A DNA stretch of 64,000 nucleotides from Desulfonauticus sp. Lineage in GTDB: Bacteria > Desulfobacterota > Desulfovibrionia > Desulfovibrionales > Desulfonatronovibrionaceae. Position 1 is the stretch's first letter; each line of letters starts with the position of its first letter. The stretch lies in the NCBI GenBank assembly GCA_030950395.1, contig JAUZRP010000014.1, positions 1 to 64,000 on the forward strand. Reading direction: 5' to 3'. The position numbers and the translations under genes were made by a program. Below, piece after piece: positions 42,101 through 53,364 of this stretch. A model generated the notes under the pieces. It ran no database searches and was not told the origin of the DNA. It worked only from the letters and a program-made list of their open reading frames with translations.

Positions 42101-42727
42101 TGCCTGGGCACATAAATATAATTTTTCTGAATTAATAGTTAGAATTTTATTCATTCTGGTAAGGTTGATAATGACCGAACGTCTGCCGGCAGGCACGGCT
42201 CCTCCAGTCAATCCAGAACCCCCACCTCTTGGAATCAGAGAAAAATGAAGTTCGTTAGCGAGTTGAATAATTTTTTTTATCTGTTGGGTGGAAGTGGGAA
42301 AAAGGACCATCAAAGGAAGTTCCATCCTGAGATCAGTAGCATCTGTAGAGCACTCTGCGATAACATTTGGCTCTAGAGAAATTTGATCTTTAGCTAAAAA
42401 AGTATTTAGTTTTTTTACCAGAATTTGTTTAAAATTTTCATCCTTTTTGAATTCGTTCCAGTAGTTTTCTAGACAGGTAAAAATAATTTCGTAGTATTCT
42501 GAAGATAAACTGTTTTTTTCTGATTCTAGGCGGGAAAACACGCTTTCTTTGACCAATTCTGGTTTAATGAAAGGATTATAACGAATAATAAAAATTTCAG
42601 CAGCCAGACTTAAGGCAAGCTCCTGCACACTTTCTGGCCAGGCTTTAAATTGAGGTAAGTTCAGTTTTAAAACTCGTTTAACCAATCTTTCTGTGGCTAA
42701 AGATATGTGTGGGCTACGTTTAGTCAT
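39191..42727 (-). CDS. FAD-binding oxidase fused to GlpC-like Fe-S/CCG domain (D-lactate/glycolate dehydrogenase type)
   Basis: LIPRGGGSGLTGGAVPAG (FAD_binding_4), two CxxCxxCxxxCP clusters, CCG motifs (CCGYPLL, CCGESGLG). Confidence 0.92.
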   Translation of the reverse strand: MTKRSPHISLATERLVKRVLKLNLPQFKAWPESVQELALSLAAEIFIIRYNPFIKPELVKESVFSRLESEKNSLSSEYYEIIFTCLENYWNEFKKDENFKQILVKKLNTFLAKDQISLEPNVIAECSTDATDLRMELPLMVLFPTSTQQIKKIIQLANELHFSLIPRGGGSGLTGGAVPAGRRSVIINLTRMNKILTINSEKLYLCAQAGVITLDAINAAKKHNLLFTVDPASKAASSLGGNVSENAGGPYAFEYGTTLDNILSYKMILPTGEQIEVKRRNHPRHKILPEEIAIFEIYNEQGRLKEVIRLKGSDIRSPGLGKDVTNKYLGGLPGIQKEGVDGVITEICFVLYPKPKFSRTLCLEFYGKSMINATYVIGDIVGLRDQIRKQGDLVKVSALEEFGSKYVQAIEYQKKSSQYEGEPISVLLIQLDSDYPEALDEAVNKIEEISSLYEGVDVFVAQNDKEAELFWEDRHKLAAITKRTSGFKINEDVVIPLKAIPKFADFLENLNLYYLAKAYRQALQKVQNLPGVDVGDEFIQMELDVCAKILKGKITKQELSEQDFQLQVKFFFLDLQSRYPQLKEQLSNILKELFLCRIEIANHMHAGDGNCHVNIPVNSNDLEMLKQAEEAAHKVFTKVLELKGQISGEHGIGVTKIGFLESQKIKALREYKSIIDPNNIFNPNKLVQRELPVEPYTFSFNRLIQDIKNSALPNKEKQDLISLLTNIQTCSRCGKCKQVCPMYVPEKGLLFHPRNKNITLGALIEAIYYTQLLKGEPDPELLVKLRQIIEHCTACGKCTHVCPVKIKSSDVTLMLRNLLVEKKASGHPLKEKILSQIAKKPESYILKTGKFLSLAQKAQNYLIPFIPKFWRQKIQTPIFKDKGPETEIINLYEAIAINNHFIFLPAETPKDLVLYFPGCGAGIFYKNIGLASLYLILKSGYGVIIPPQHLCCGYPLLSSGCQQTFLHLREKNVTFLEQLLSSIPLKPSYFLTSCGTCREATETYDLNTPKTPLNHMDIFQFLTDKLPEFCHVENTPLIYHAACHKEWTNIKPTKAASIYMQHLNKYLNVPIELSPGCCGESGLGAITSPEIYNKIRDQKKENLKQLINNYSKNTPILVGCPSCKIGIKRSLIMLKNKNPVLHTVEYLALCLGGPKWKTNLVKQIKHANTKENVIKIKV

Positions 42728-42966
42728 AGTTCTCCTTTATGTAATATATTGAAATTGTTGAATATTTAATTTCAAAAATTTAAAACAAAATAGCAAATAG
42801 AATTTTTTAGATGATTGTTGTAGTGACGTAAAAAGATAGACTAGTTTTTATTTGCAAAAAAAGCAAGAGTAAGAACAAGGGTAGATGTTGGGGATATTCT
42901 TGTCTGGCTTAAATTTTTTCTTGCCACCAGAAAATCATCTTGTTAATTTTCTAGATAGAGGATGTT

Positions 42967-43854
42967 ATGCACATTATATGGTCTTATGGAAGTTTATTAT
43001 TATCTGTATTTTTATGGGGAAGTTCTTTTATTGTTTTTAAAGTTGCCGTTAATTTTTATTCTCCATTGGTTATTATTTTTTTTAGAATGCTTATTGCCTC
43101 TTTAATTTTTTGTTTAATTTGGCCTAAAATTCGTCCCTCCAAAATAACTTTGGATGATTTAAAATTAATTTGTCTAATGTGTTTATTTGAACCTTGTTTA
43201 TATTTTCTACTTGAAGGATATGCTTTAAAATATACTTCAGCATCACAAGCATCTATTATCGTATCTACTTTGCCACTTATGGTGGCTACTGCCTCTTTTT
43301 TTATTTTAAAAGAGAAAGTAAATTTAAAAGTAATAATTGCTTTTTTGGTATCTATACTTGGTGTTATTGTTTTAACTTTTAATAGTGATGTTAATGTATC
43401 TAGTCAAAATCCTTTATTAGGTAATTTTTTAGAGTTATTAGCTATGGTTATGGCTACAGGTTATATTATTTTGGCCAGATATCTGGGGAGTAAATTTCAT
43501 CCTTTTTTTCTAGCTTTTGCTCAGGCTGCTTTGGGAACAATATTTTTTTTTCCTTTGGTTTTGTTGTTTGATAATTTTTTCTTGCTTAAGTTTTCTTTTT
43601 GGCCCTTTTTATCTGTGCTTTATCTCGGAGTTATGGTAACTTTTTTAGCTTATTCTCTATATAATTTTAGTTTAACCAGGATTCAAGCAGCGAAAGCAGC
43701 TGCGTTTACTAACTTTATACCTGCAGTTTCTATTATTTTAAGCTTTTTTTTACTGGGTGAACGTCTTAATTATAATCAGGTGCTTGGAGTTGTTTTAATT
43801 GTTGTAGGTATTATTAGTCAAAATTTTTCTTTTTCACGTTTTAAAAAACATTAA
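42967..43854 (+). CDS. EamA/DMT family transporter
   Basis: Approximately ten TM helices; WGSSFIVFKVAV, VVLIVVGIISQN. Confidence 0.9.
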   Translation: MHIIWSYGSLLLSVFLWGSSFIVFKVAVNFYSPLVIIFFRMLIASLIFCLIWPKIRPSKITLDDLKLICLMCLFEPCLYFLLEGYALKYTSASQASIIVSTLPLMVATASFFILKEKVNLKVIIAFLVSILGVIVLTFNSDVNVSSQNPLLGNFLELLAMVMATGYIILARYLGSKFHPFFLAFAQAALGTIFFFPLVLLFDNFFLLKFSFWPFLSVLYLGVMVTFLAYSLYNFSLTRIQAAKAAAFTNFIPAVSIILSFFLLGERLNYNQVLGVVLIVVGIISQNFSFSRFKKH

Positions 43855-43952
43855 CTTGCAAACATTAACTTGAAAAAATAAATTATTAACTCTTGTTAGT
43901 GTTATGTTAACTTTTTTCATATTTAAATTTAAGATTTAATAGGAGATAGACT

Positions 43953-44402
43953 ATGAAAGGAAATTTTATTTATTTGCTGTTGGGTATAATAGCTGGTTTT
44001 GTAGTTTCTGCTCAACCAGGAATGAATAGTGTGTTGGATAGAAAATTAGGTGGTCCTATTATTGCTTCTACTATTTCTTTTTTGGTAGGGAGTATTGCTT
44101 TGATTTTGTTAATAATGGTTTTACGAATTTCTTTGCCTGATTGGACAAGTATAAAGAGTGTTCCCTGGTGGGCTTGGTTAGGTGGGCTTTTGGGTGCTTT
44201 TTTTGTGATTATTACCGTTATCTTAGCCCCTAAGGTAGGGGCGACGACTTTAATGGCAGTAGTTTTGGCTGGTCAAGTAGTTGCTTCTTTGTTGTACGAT
44301 CAATTTGGACTTTTAGGTTTCCCAGTGCACCCTGTTAGTTTGTTGAGAATTATTGGGATTATTTTTATTTTTGTTGGGCTATATTTTGTAAATAAATTTT
44401 AA
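43953..44402 (+). CDS. DMT family transporter, YdcZ/DUF606-like
   Basis: Four to five TM helices; AQPGMNSVLDRKLGGPIIASTISFLVGS. Confidence 0.85.
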   Translation: MKGNFIYLLLGIIAGFVVSAQPGMNSVLDRKLGGPIIASTISFLVGSIALILLIMVLRISLPDWTSIKSVPWWAWLGGLLGAFFVIITVILAPKVGATTLMAVVLAGQVVASLLYDQFGLLGFPVHPVSLLRIIGIIFIFVGLYFVNKF

Positions 44403-44486
44403 AAATTTTATGTTTTTGTAGAATGAAGAAATCATAAAAAGTAAAAAAACAATAACTTGAACTATAACTTGCCTAAGGATGGTATA

Positions 44487-45620
44487 ATGACAAAATCTCA
44501 ACGCAAAATGTATATTTTTCTTTTTGTATTAACTGTAGTCACTACTTTAGGATTTCAGGGATGGAGGATTTTGATTAATAATTTTGCTGTAGAAATAGTC
44601 AAAATAAACGGTCAGGAAATGGGGTTATTGCAATCTATTAGAGAAGTACCAGGTTTTTTGGCTTTGTTAGTGATTTATTTGCTTTTTATTTTCACAGAGC
44701 ATAGATTAGCAGCTTTATCTGTCATCATTTTAGGTATAGGTGTAGGTTTAACAGGTTTTTTCCCTTGTTTTTTGGGTCTTGTATTTTGCACTTTGCTTAT
44801 GTCTTTTGGTTTTCACTATTATGAAACTTTGAATCAATCTTTAACATTGCAATATTTTGATTTAAAACAAGCCCCCCTTGTAATGGGCAAACTAAAAGGT
44901 CTTGCTGCTTTAGTAAATATTATTACAGGAGTTATTGTTTTTGGATTGGCTTTTTGGTTAAATTATAAGCAAATGTTTTTAGTTTTGGGTGGGTTAACTG
45001 TTTTGGGTGGATTGTGGGCCTTGGTTCAGGATCCTTCAGACAAACAACTTCCTCCCCAACACAAAAAGATGATTTTAAGGAAAAAATATTGGCTGTTTTA
45101 CGTTCTAACTCTTTTTGCTGGAGCAAGGAGACAGATATTTGTTGCTTTTGCAGTTTTTTTGTTAGTAAAAAAGTTTCACTATTCTATACTTGAAATTTCA
45201 GTGCTTTTTGTTGTAAACAACGTTTTAAATTATTATTTTAGTCCTATTTTAGGTAAAGCTATTAATCGCTTTGGAGAGAGATGGATTTTAAGTTTAGAAT
45301 ATTTTTCTCTTATTTTTATTTTTTTAGTGTATGCTTTTGGAGAAAATAAATGGTTAATTGGAATAATGTATATTTTAGATCATATTTTTTTCAATTTCGC
45401 CATAGCAATTCGTTCTTTTTTTCAAAAAATAGCTGATCCTAAAGATATTGCCCCTAGTATGGCAGTTGGCTTTACAATTAATCACATTATCGCCGTTATT
45501 GTACCTGTAGTAGGAGGAGTTTTGTGGATGTATGATTATAGAATACCATTTATTGGAGGGGCTATTTTCAGTTTTATATCTTTATGTTTTGTTCAATTAA
45601 TTAAGTATAAGGGGGAATGA
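44487..45620 (+). CDS. MFS transporter
   Basis: Multiple TM helices; FGFHYYETLNQSLTLQYF; ATG at 44487 preferred to the 44457 alternative start. Confidence 0.8.
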   Translation: MTKSQRKMYIFLFVLTVVTTLGFQGWRILINNFAVEIVKINGQEMGLLQSIREVPGFLALLVIYLLFIFTEHRLAALSVIILGIGVGLTGFFPCFLGLVFCTLLMSFGFHYYETLNQSLTLQYFDLKQAPLVMGKLKGLAALVNIITGVIVFGLAFWLNYKQMFLVLGGLTVLGGLWALVQDPSDKQLPPQHKKMILRKKYWLFYVLTLFAGARRQIFVAFAVFLLVKKFHYSILEISVLFVVNNVLNYYFSPILGKAINRFGERWILSLEYFSLIFIFLVYAFGENKWLIGIMYILDHIFFNFAIAIRSFFQKIADPKDIAPSMAVGFTINHIIAVIVPVVGGVLWMYDYRIPFIGGAIFSFISLCFVQLIKYKGE

Positions 45621-46733
45621 TAAGAAAAATAAAATATAGAGGAGTATCATTTGTAGATAGAGAAGATGAAGAAAATTTTATTTTAGATAGATTAAAAGAA
45701 GAAGCAAATAATATTTTATTTATTTATGGACCGAAGTCTAGTGGCAAGACTAATTTTATAGAATACATAGTAGAGGAGAAGTTAAGTAAAAAGAGGGATA
45801 GATTTTATGTGAATTATATAAATTTTCGTGGTTATGCTTTGGTGAATTATTCTTCATTTTTAAATATATTTTCCCATCAGAGAGGAGCATAAGTCCTTTT
45901 TGGCTAAGATGTCAGATAAATTTAAGATAGCGTTTGGTAGTTTAAAGGGAGAAGTGAGTTTACCTGAAGAGGGAGTAAATTTTGCTATAAGTTTAAATTT
46001 GTGTGAGGCTATGGAGCGAAATGATTTGGATCCGTTTAAAGTGATATTTGAGATTTTAAAGAAGATAAAGAGCAAGGGTCGCATGCCAGTATTGATTATA
46101 GACGAGGTTCAGGAGTTAAAAGATATACATATGAATAGAGATATAAAGAAGAGATATCTTTTGACCGAGTTTTTTAAGTTTTTGCTGAGATTGACCAAAG
46201 AGACGCATTTAGCTCATATTATAGTTTTGACCAGTTCTTCTTTGTTTATTGATGAGATTTATAACAATTCTAAATTGGCTCAGACTAGTGAGTTTATTTT
46301 GTTTGATCACTTTAATTATGAAGTTATAAGAGAATGGTTAGAAGATGAAAGTTTTAGTTTGGCAGAGATAGATCTGGTGTGGGAATATTTTGGCGGTTGT
46401 CCTTTTAATATTCAGAGTTTACTTTCCAATAGAAATATTTTGCCTAATTTTGAGTTAAAGTCTTACTTAAATAGAGAAGCCATGTTGATGCGTGGTAAAA
46501 TTGATTTTACTATGATAGACTTAAAGACCAAGCCTAGACGAGAATATTTTATAGAGCTTATGAGGAAGATAATTAAAGATGATTATGTGTTAAGGGATTC
46601 TAATAATGATTTGCAGATAGAAGTGTTAAATATAGTAATAGACAAGGATATTTTATTTGTTAGGGCAGAGACAGGAGAGATCGTTTTTAATTTTCAGATA
46701 ATGAAAAAAGGAGCTGAGCTTTATTTGAATTAG
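45617..46733 (+). pseudogene. Frameshifted paralog of the P-loop ATPase at 8752-9882
   Basis: ORFs 45617-45892 and 45900-46733 together match the full-length paralog; net 5-nt loss at about 45863-45875 breaks the frame. Confidence 0.85.
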
Positions 46734-46831
46734 CATTAAGCGCTAAGAGTTAAGCGTTAAGAGTTGAGTAAAGGGAAGTTATTGGATGTTTAAGGTTTAG
46801 AATTTAACCAAACAACTTTGAGGAGGTCAGT

Positions 46832-48088
46832 ATGGATTTACGAGAAGAGATTTTGGATTTGGCTAAAAGGGCCAAGAATGCTTCTAAAAAGCTTGCTTAT
46901 GTAGATACGAACCAGAAAAATAAAGCTTTGTTGGAGTTAGCTTCCTTGTTGGAAGAAAACAAACAAAGTATTTTTAATGAAAATAAAAAAGACTTGGAGG
47001 CCGCTAAAGCTAGAGGGCTTTCTGCAGCCAAGATTGATAGGTTAAAAATAACGGATAAAGTTATTTGCTCTATGGTTCAGTCTTGCCGGGAAGTTGCTCA
47101 ATTTCCAGATCCTGTGGGACAGATTGAACATGTAGTTACTCGTCCTAGTGGTATTAGAGTAGGAAAAATGCGTATCCCTCTTGGAGTAATTGCCATAATT
47201 TATGAATCAAGGCCCAACGTGACTATAGATGCAGCTATTTTATGTTTAAAGGCAGGCAATGCAGTAATTTTACGAGGTGGCTCTGAGGCTTTTTATTCTA
47301 ACCAAATTTTGAGTTCTTTGATAAGTAAGGCTTTGGGTAAAGTAGGTATTTCTGAAGATGCAGTGTTAAGTTTACCTAGTCCTGATAGAAAGGCTGTGAG
47401 ATATCTTTTGGAATTGGAAGATTATATAGATGTAGTCATACCAAGAGGAGGGGAAGGTTTAATTAAAGCAGTAGTAGATCAGGCTAGAATGCCTGTTTTA
47501 AAACATTATAAGGGTGTATGCCATATTTATGTGCATGAGGATGCGGATTTAGAAATGGCTTTGAATATTGTTTATAATGCAAAAGTTCAAAGACCTGGAG
47601 TTTGTAATGCCTTAGAATGTCTGTTGGTGCATCAAAATATTGCTGCTAATTTTTTGCCTAAATTGGAAGAAAGATTAGAGCAGGCAGGAGTTGTTTTACA
47701 CGCGTGTGCAAAGTCTAATAAATTTTTTAAAAATAGTATATTAGCGTCTGAACAAGATTGGGGTAGGGAGTTTTTATCCCTTGATTTGGCCGTAAAAATG
47801 GTTTCTTCCTTTGAAGAAGCCTGTGAACATATTTCTTGCTATGGTTCTAATCATTCTGAAGCCATCATTACTACCAATTACCTTACAGCTATGCGTTTTT
47901 TAAGAGAAGTAGATGCCTCTGCTGTATTGGTCAATGCTTCTACTAGATTTAATGATGGTGGTGAGTTTGGTTTGGGAGCAGAAATAGGTATTTCTACGTC
48001 CAAATTGCATGCTTATGGTCCTATGGGGATAAAAGAACTTACCACTACCAAATTTATTGTTTTTGGAGAAGGTCAGATTAGGAATTAA
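46832..48088 (+). CDS. proA: Gamma-glutamyl phosphate reductase
   Basis: RPSGIRVGKMRIPLGVIAIIYESRPNVTIDAA, PVLKHYKGVCHIYV. Confidence 0.96.
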   Translation: MDLREEILDLAKRAKNASKKLAYVDTNQKNKALLELASLLEENKQSIFNENKKDLEAAKARGLSAAKIDRLKITDKVICSMVQSCREVAQFPDPVGQIEHVVTRPSGIRVGKMRIPLGVIAIIYESRPNVTIDAAILCLKAGNAVILRGGSEAFYSNQILSSLISKALGKVGISEDAVLSLPSPDRKAVRYLLELEDYIDVVIPRGGEGLIKAVVDQARMPVLKHYKGVCHIYVHEDADLEMALNIVYNAKVQRPGVCNALECLLVHQNIAANFLPKLEERLEQAGVVLHACAKSNKFFKNSILASEQDWGREFLSLDLAVKMVSSFEEACEHISCYGSNHSEAIITTNYLTAMRFLREVDASAVLVNASTRFNDGGEFGLGAEIGISTSKLHAYGPMGIKELTTTKFIVFGEGQIRN

Positions 48089-48092
48089 AACA

Positions 48093-51145
<3,053 letters not shown>

Positions 51146-51330
51146 TTTCTTATTGGTAATTAGTTGTTGGTGATTGGGCTATGGGTTATGGGATATTTTA
51201 GATATGTTAGATGTTCGAAATGTTCTAGAGGTGGAAGATGGATGTAGCTAGGGGGTGAATGGTGAGTAGTGAACTGTAACCTGTGAACAGTGAACTATGC
51301 TCTGTGGATTGAGGGGAAGAGGTAGGTCTA
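51146..51330. repeat. Degenerate short direct-repeat region
   Basis: TAATT...GGTAATTAG, GTGATTGGGCTATGGGTTATGGG, then GTGAATGGTGAGTAGTGAACTGTAACCTGTGAACAGTGAAC. Confidence 0.55.
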
Positions 51331-51347
51331 TAGCAGCGATGTATTGT

Positions 51348-52679
51348 TTAAACAATGTTAAATTTTTTTAGTTTACGAAATAAGGTGGTTTTGTGGATGC
51401 CTAGTTCTTTGGCTGTAGCGGTTTTATTGTAATTATTTTTTTTTAACACTTTTAAAATAATTTCTTTTTCCATTTCTTGTTTATTCTTTTTTAAATCAGA
51501 AATTTCAGGAGTAAAACGTTTTATAGATACAATTTCTTCTGGCAAATGCGTTGTCTGGATCATTTTTTCCTGACATAAGATAAATGCTCTTTCTATAATG
51601 TTTTCCAATTCTCTAATGTTTCCTGGCCAGTGATAAGCCATTAATAAAGAAAGAGCTTCTGGTTCTATACCCTGAATAGATTTTTTTTCTATTCTATTTA
51701 AGCGCTTTATAAAAAACTGAACCAATAGAGGGATATCTTCTTTTCTTTCTCGTAAAGGAGGTAGCTCTATTTTTATCACGTTTAATCTATAATAAAGGTC
51801 TTCTCTGAATTTTTTTTCTTGAACTAACTGTTTTAAATCTTGATTGGTAGCAGCTATAATTCTTACATCTACTGTTTGAGAGCTTGTGCCTCCTAAGGGT
51901 TCAAAAGTTTTTTCCTGCAATACACGAAGCAGTTTTACCTGAGTAATAAGTGGCATCTCTGCTACTTCATCCAGAAATAAAGTGCCTTTATGAGCTAAAA
52001 CAAAGCGTCCTGGTTTGTCTTTTGTGGCTCCAGTAAAAGCCCCTTTTTTGTAACCAAATAATTCTGATTCGAGAAGGTTTTCTGGCAAAGCCCCACAATT
52101 TAGGGCAATAAAAGGATTGTCTTTCCTGGGACTCAAATTGTGAATAGTTCTGGCAATTACTTCTTTTCCTGTCCCTGTTTCTCCTAAAATTAATACCGTG
52201 CTAGAGCTTTCGGATATAGCAGGAAGAATTTCAAAAATTTGCTGCATCTTAGGAGAGCGGCTAATTAAATTGCCAACTTTATACTTACCTTCTAATTTTT
52301 GTCTAAGGCTTTCTAGTTCGCTAAGATCTCTAAAAGTTTCTGCGCCGCCAATAATTTTGCCCTGGGAATCACGTAGTACTGCAGTAGAAACACTGATGGG
52401 AATTTTATTGCCGTTAAAATCAATAATGTAAGTTGTTTTCCCTATAATAGGACGTCCTGTTTTTAAAGTCTGACGCAAAGCGCAATCTGTTTCACACATA
52501 CTGGAGCGAAAAACTTCTGCACATAGTTTTCCTAAAACTTCATCTTTTTTTAATCCAGTAATTTCTTCTGCTGCCCGATTAAAATACGTAATACGCCAGT
52601 TTAAATCTACTGTAAAAACTCCATCTGAAATACTTTCCAGAATAGATTCAGCTCCAATAAGATGAGTTTTAACTGGCAT
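51348..52679 (-). CDS. PAS-domain sigma-54-dependent transcriptional regulator
   Basis: PAS N-terminus (ISDGVFTVDLNWRITYFN), GETGTGKEVIARTIHN, ELFGYKKGAFTGA, Fis-type HTH. Confidence 0.95.
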   Translation of the reverse strand: MPVKTHLIGAESILESISDGVFTVDLNWRITYFNRAAEEITGLKKDEVLGKLCAEVFRSSMCETDCALRQTLKTGRPIIGKTTYIIDFNGNKIPISVSTAVLRDSQGKIIGGAETFRDLSELESLRQKLEGKYKVGNLISRSPKMQQIFEILPAISESSSTVLILGETGTGKEVIARTIHNLSPRKDNPFIALNCGALPENLLESELFGYKKGAFTGATKDKPGRFVLAHKGTLFLDEVAEMPLITQVKLLRVLQEKTFEPLGGTSSQTVDVRIIAATNQDLKQLVQEKKFREDLYYRLNVIKIELPPLRERKEDIPLLVQFFIKRLNRIEKKSIQGIEPEALSLLMAYHWPGNIRELENIIERAFILCQEKMIQTTHLPEEIVSIKRFTPEISDLKKNKQEMEKEIILKVLKKNNYNKTATAKELGIHKTTLFRKLKKFNIV

Positions 52680-52726
52680 AAGGGTAAAAAAGAGTTAGAG
52701 TATAAAATAAAACGCTAACTATATGT

Positions 52727-52942
52727 TTATTTGTGGTTGGCTAGCATTTTTTTACAGGTTCTGAGTTGTAATTCCTGTAAAATAATGCTTTCGTAATTTT
52801 GGTTTAAAGAAAAAGAATTTTTTTCTAAAAAACTATTTAAAAAATGAGTCTCTTCCCAAAAATCCAAAAGCTCTTCGTCTTCTAATGTTTTTATTTCTTC
52901 TTCTAAAGTGAGCTCCAGTTTTTCTAATAAAACTTTTCCCAT
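52727..52942 (-). CDS. Small hypothetical acidic protein
   Basis: 71-aa ORF with AGGAGG-like ribosome-binding site upstream (complement of cctcctttc). Confidence 0.45.
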   Translation of the reverse strand: MGKVLLEKLELTLEEEIKTLEDEELLDFWEETHFLNSFLEKNSFSLNQNYESIILQELQLRTCKKMLANHK

Positions 52943-53169
52943 TCACGTCCTCCTTTCAAGGGTAATTTTATAACTCAAGATAGAGTGCTTTGACAACTAT
53001 TAATTACAGGATTCAAAAATAATTGAATAAAAAAAATAGGAAGATAGGGTCAATTTGTAAATTGACTGCCCAAATACCCATAACTCTCATCTGAGCAGCG
53101 ATTAATTCTAACTTTTTTAAATAACCCTAGCTTTTTATAGACAAAAAAAGGCTCTTAGTTTATAGGATC

Positions 53170-53292
53170 CCTCTGTAAAAACTAATTTAAAGTTAAACAG
53201 AAACTTAACGATAAAATTTTTTAATCATTTAAACTAGTTACAGTTTAAAAATTTAATCAAAAACGCCAATTTTGGGCTTTTGCAGTTACGTC
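53170..53292 (+). repeat. MITE-like intergenic element, copy E
   Basis: ...TTTAAACTAGTTACAGTTTAAAAATTTAATCAAAAACGCCAATTTTGGGCTTTTGCAGTTACGTC; right half nearly identical to copy A. Confidence 0.8.
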
Positions 53293-53364
53293 TTATAGGA
53301 CATTTTTGCCAAAAGAGGGTGTGGTCGACAAATTAATTTTTTAATTAAATTAGTTAGTTAAAAT

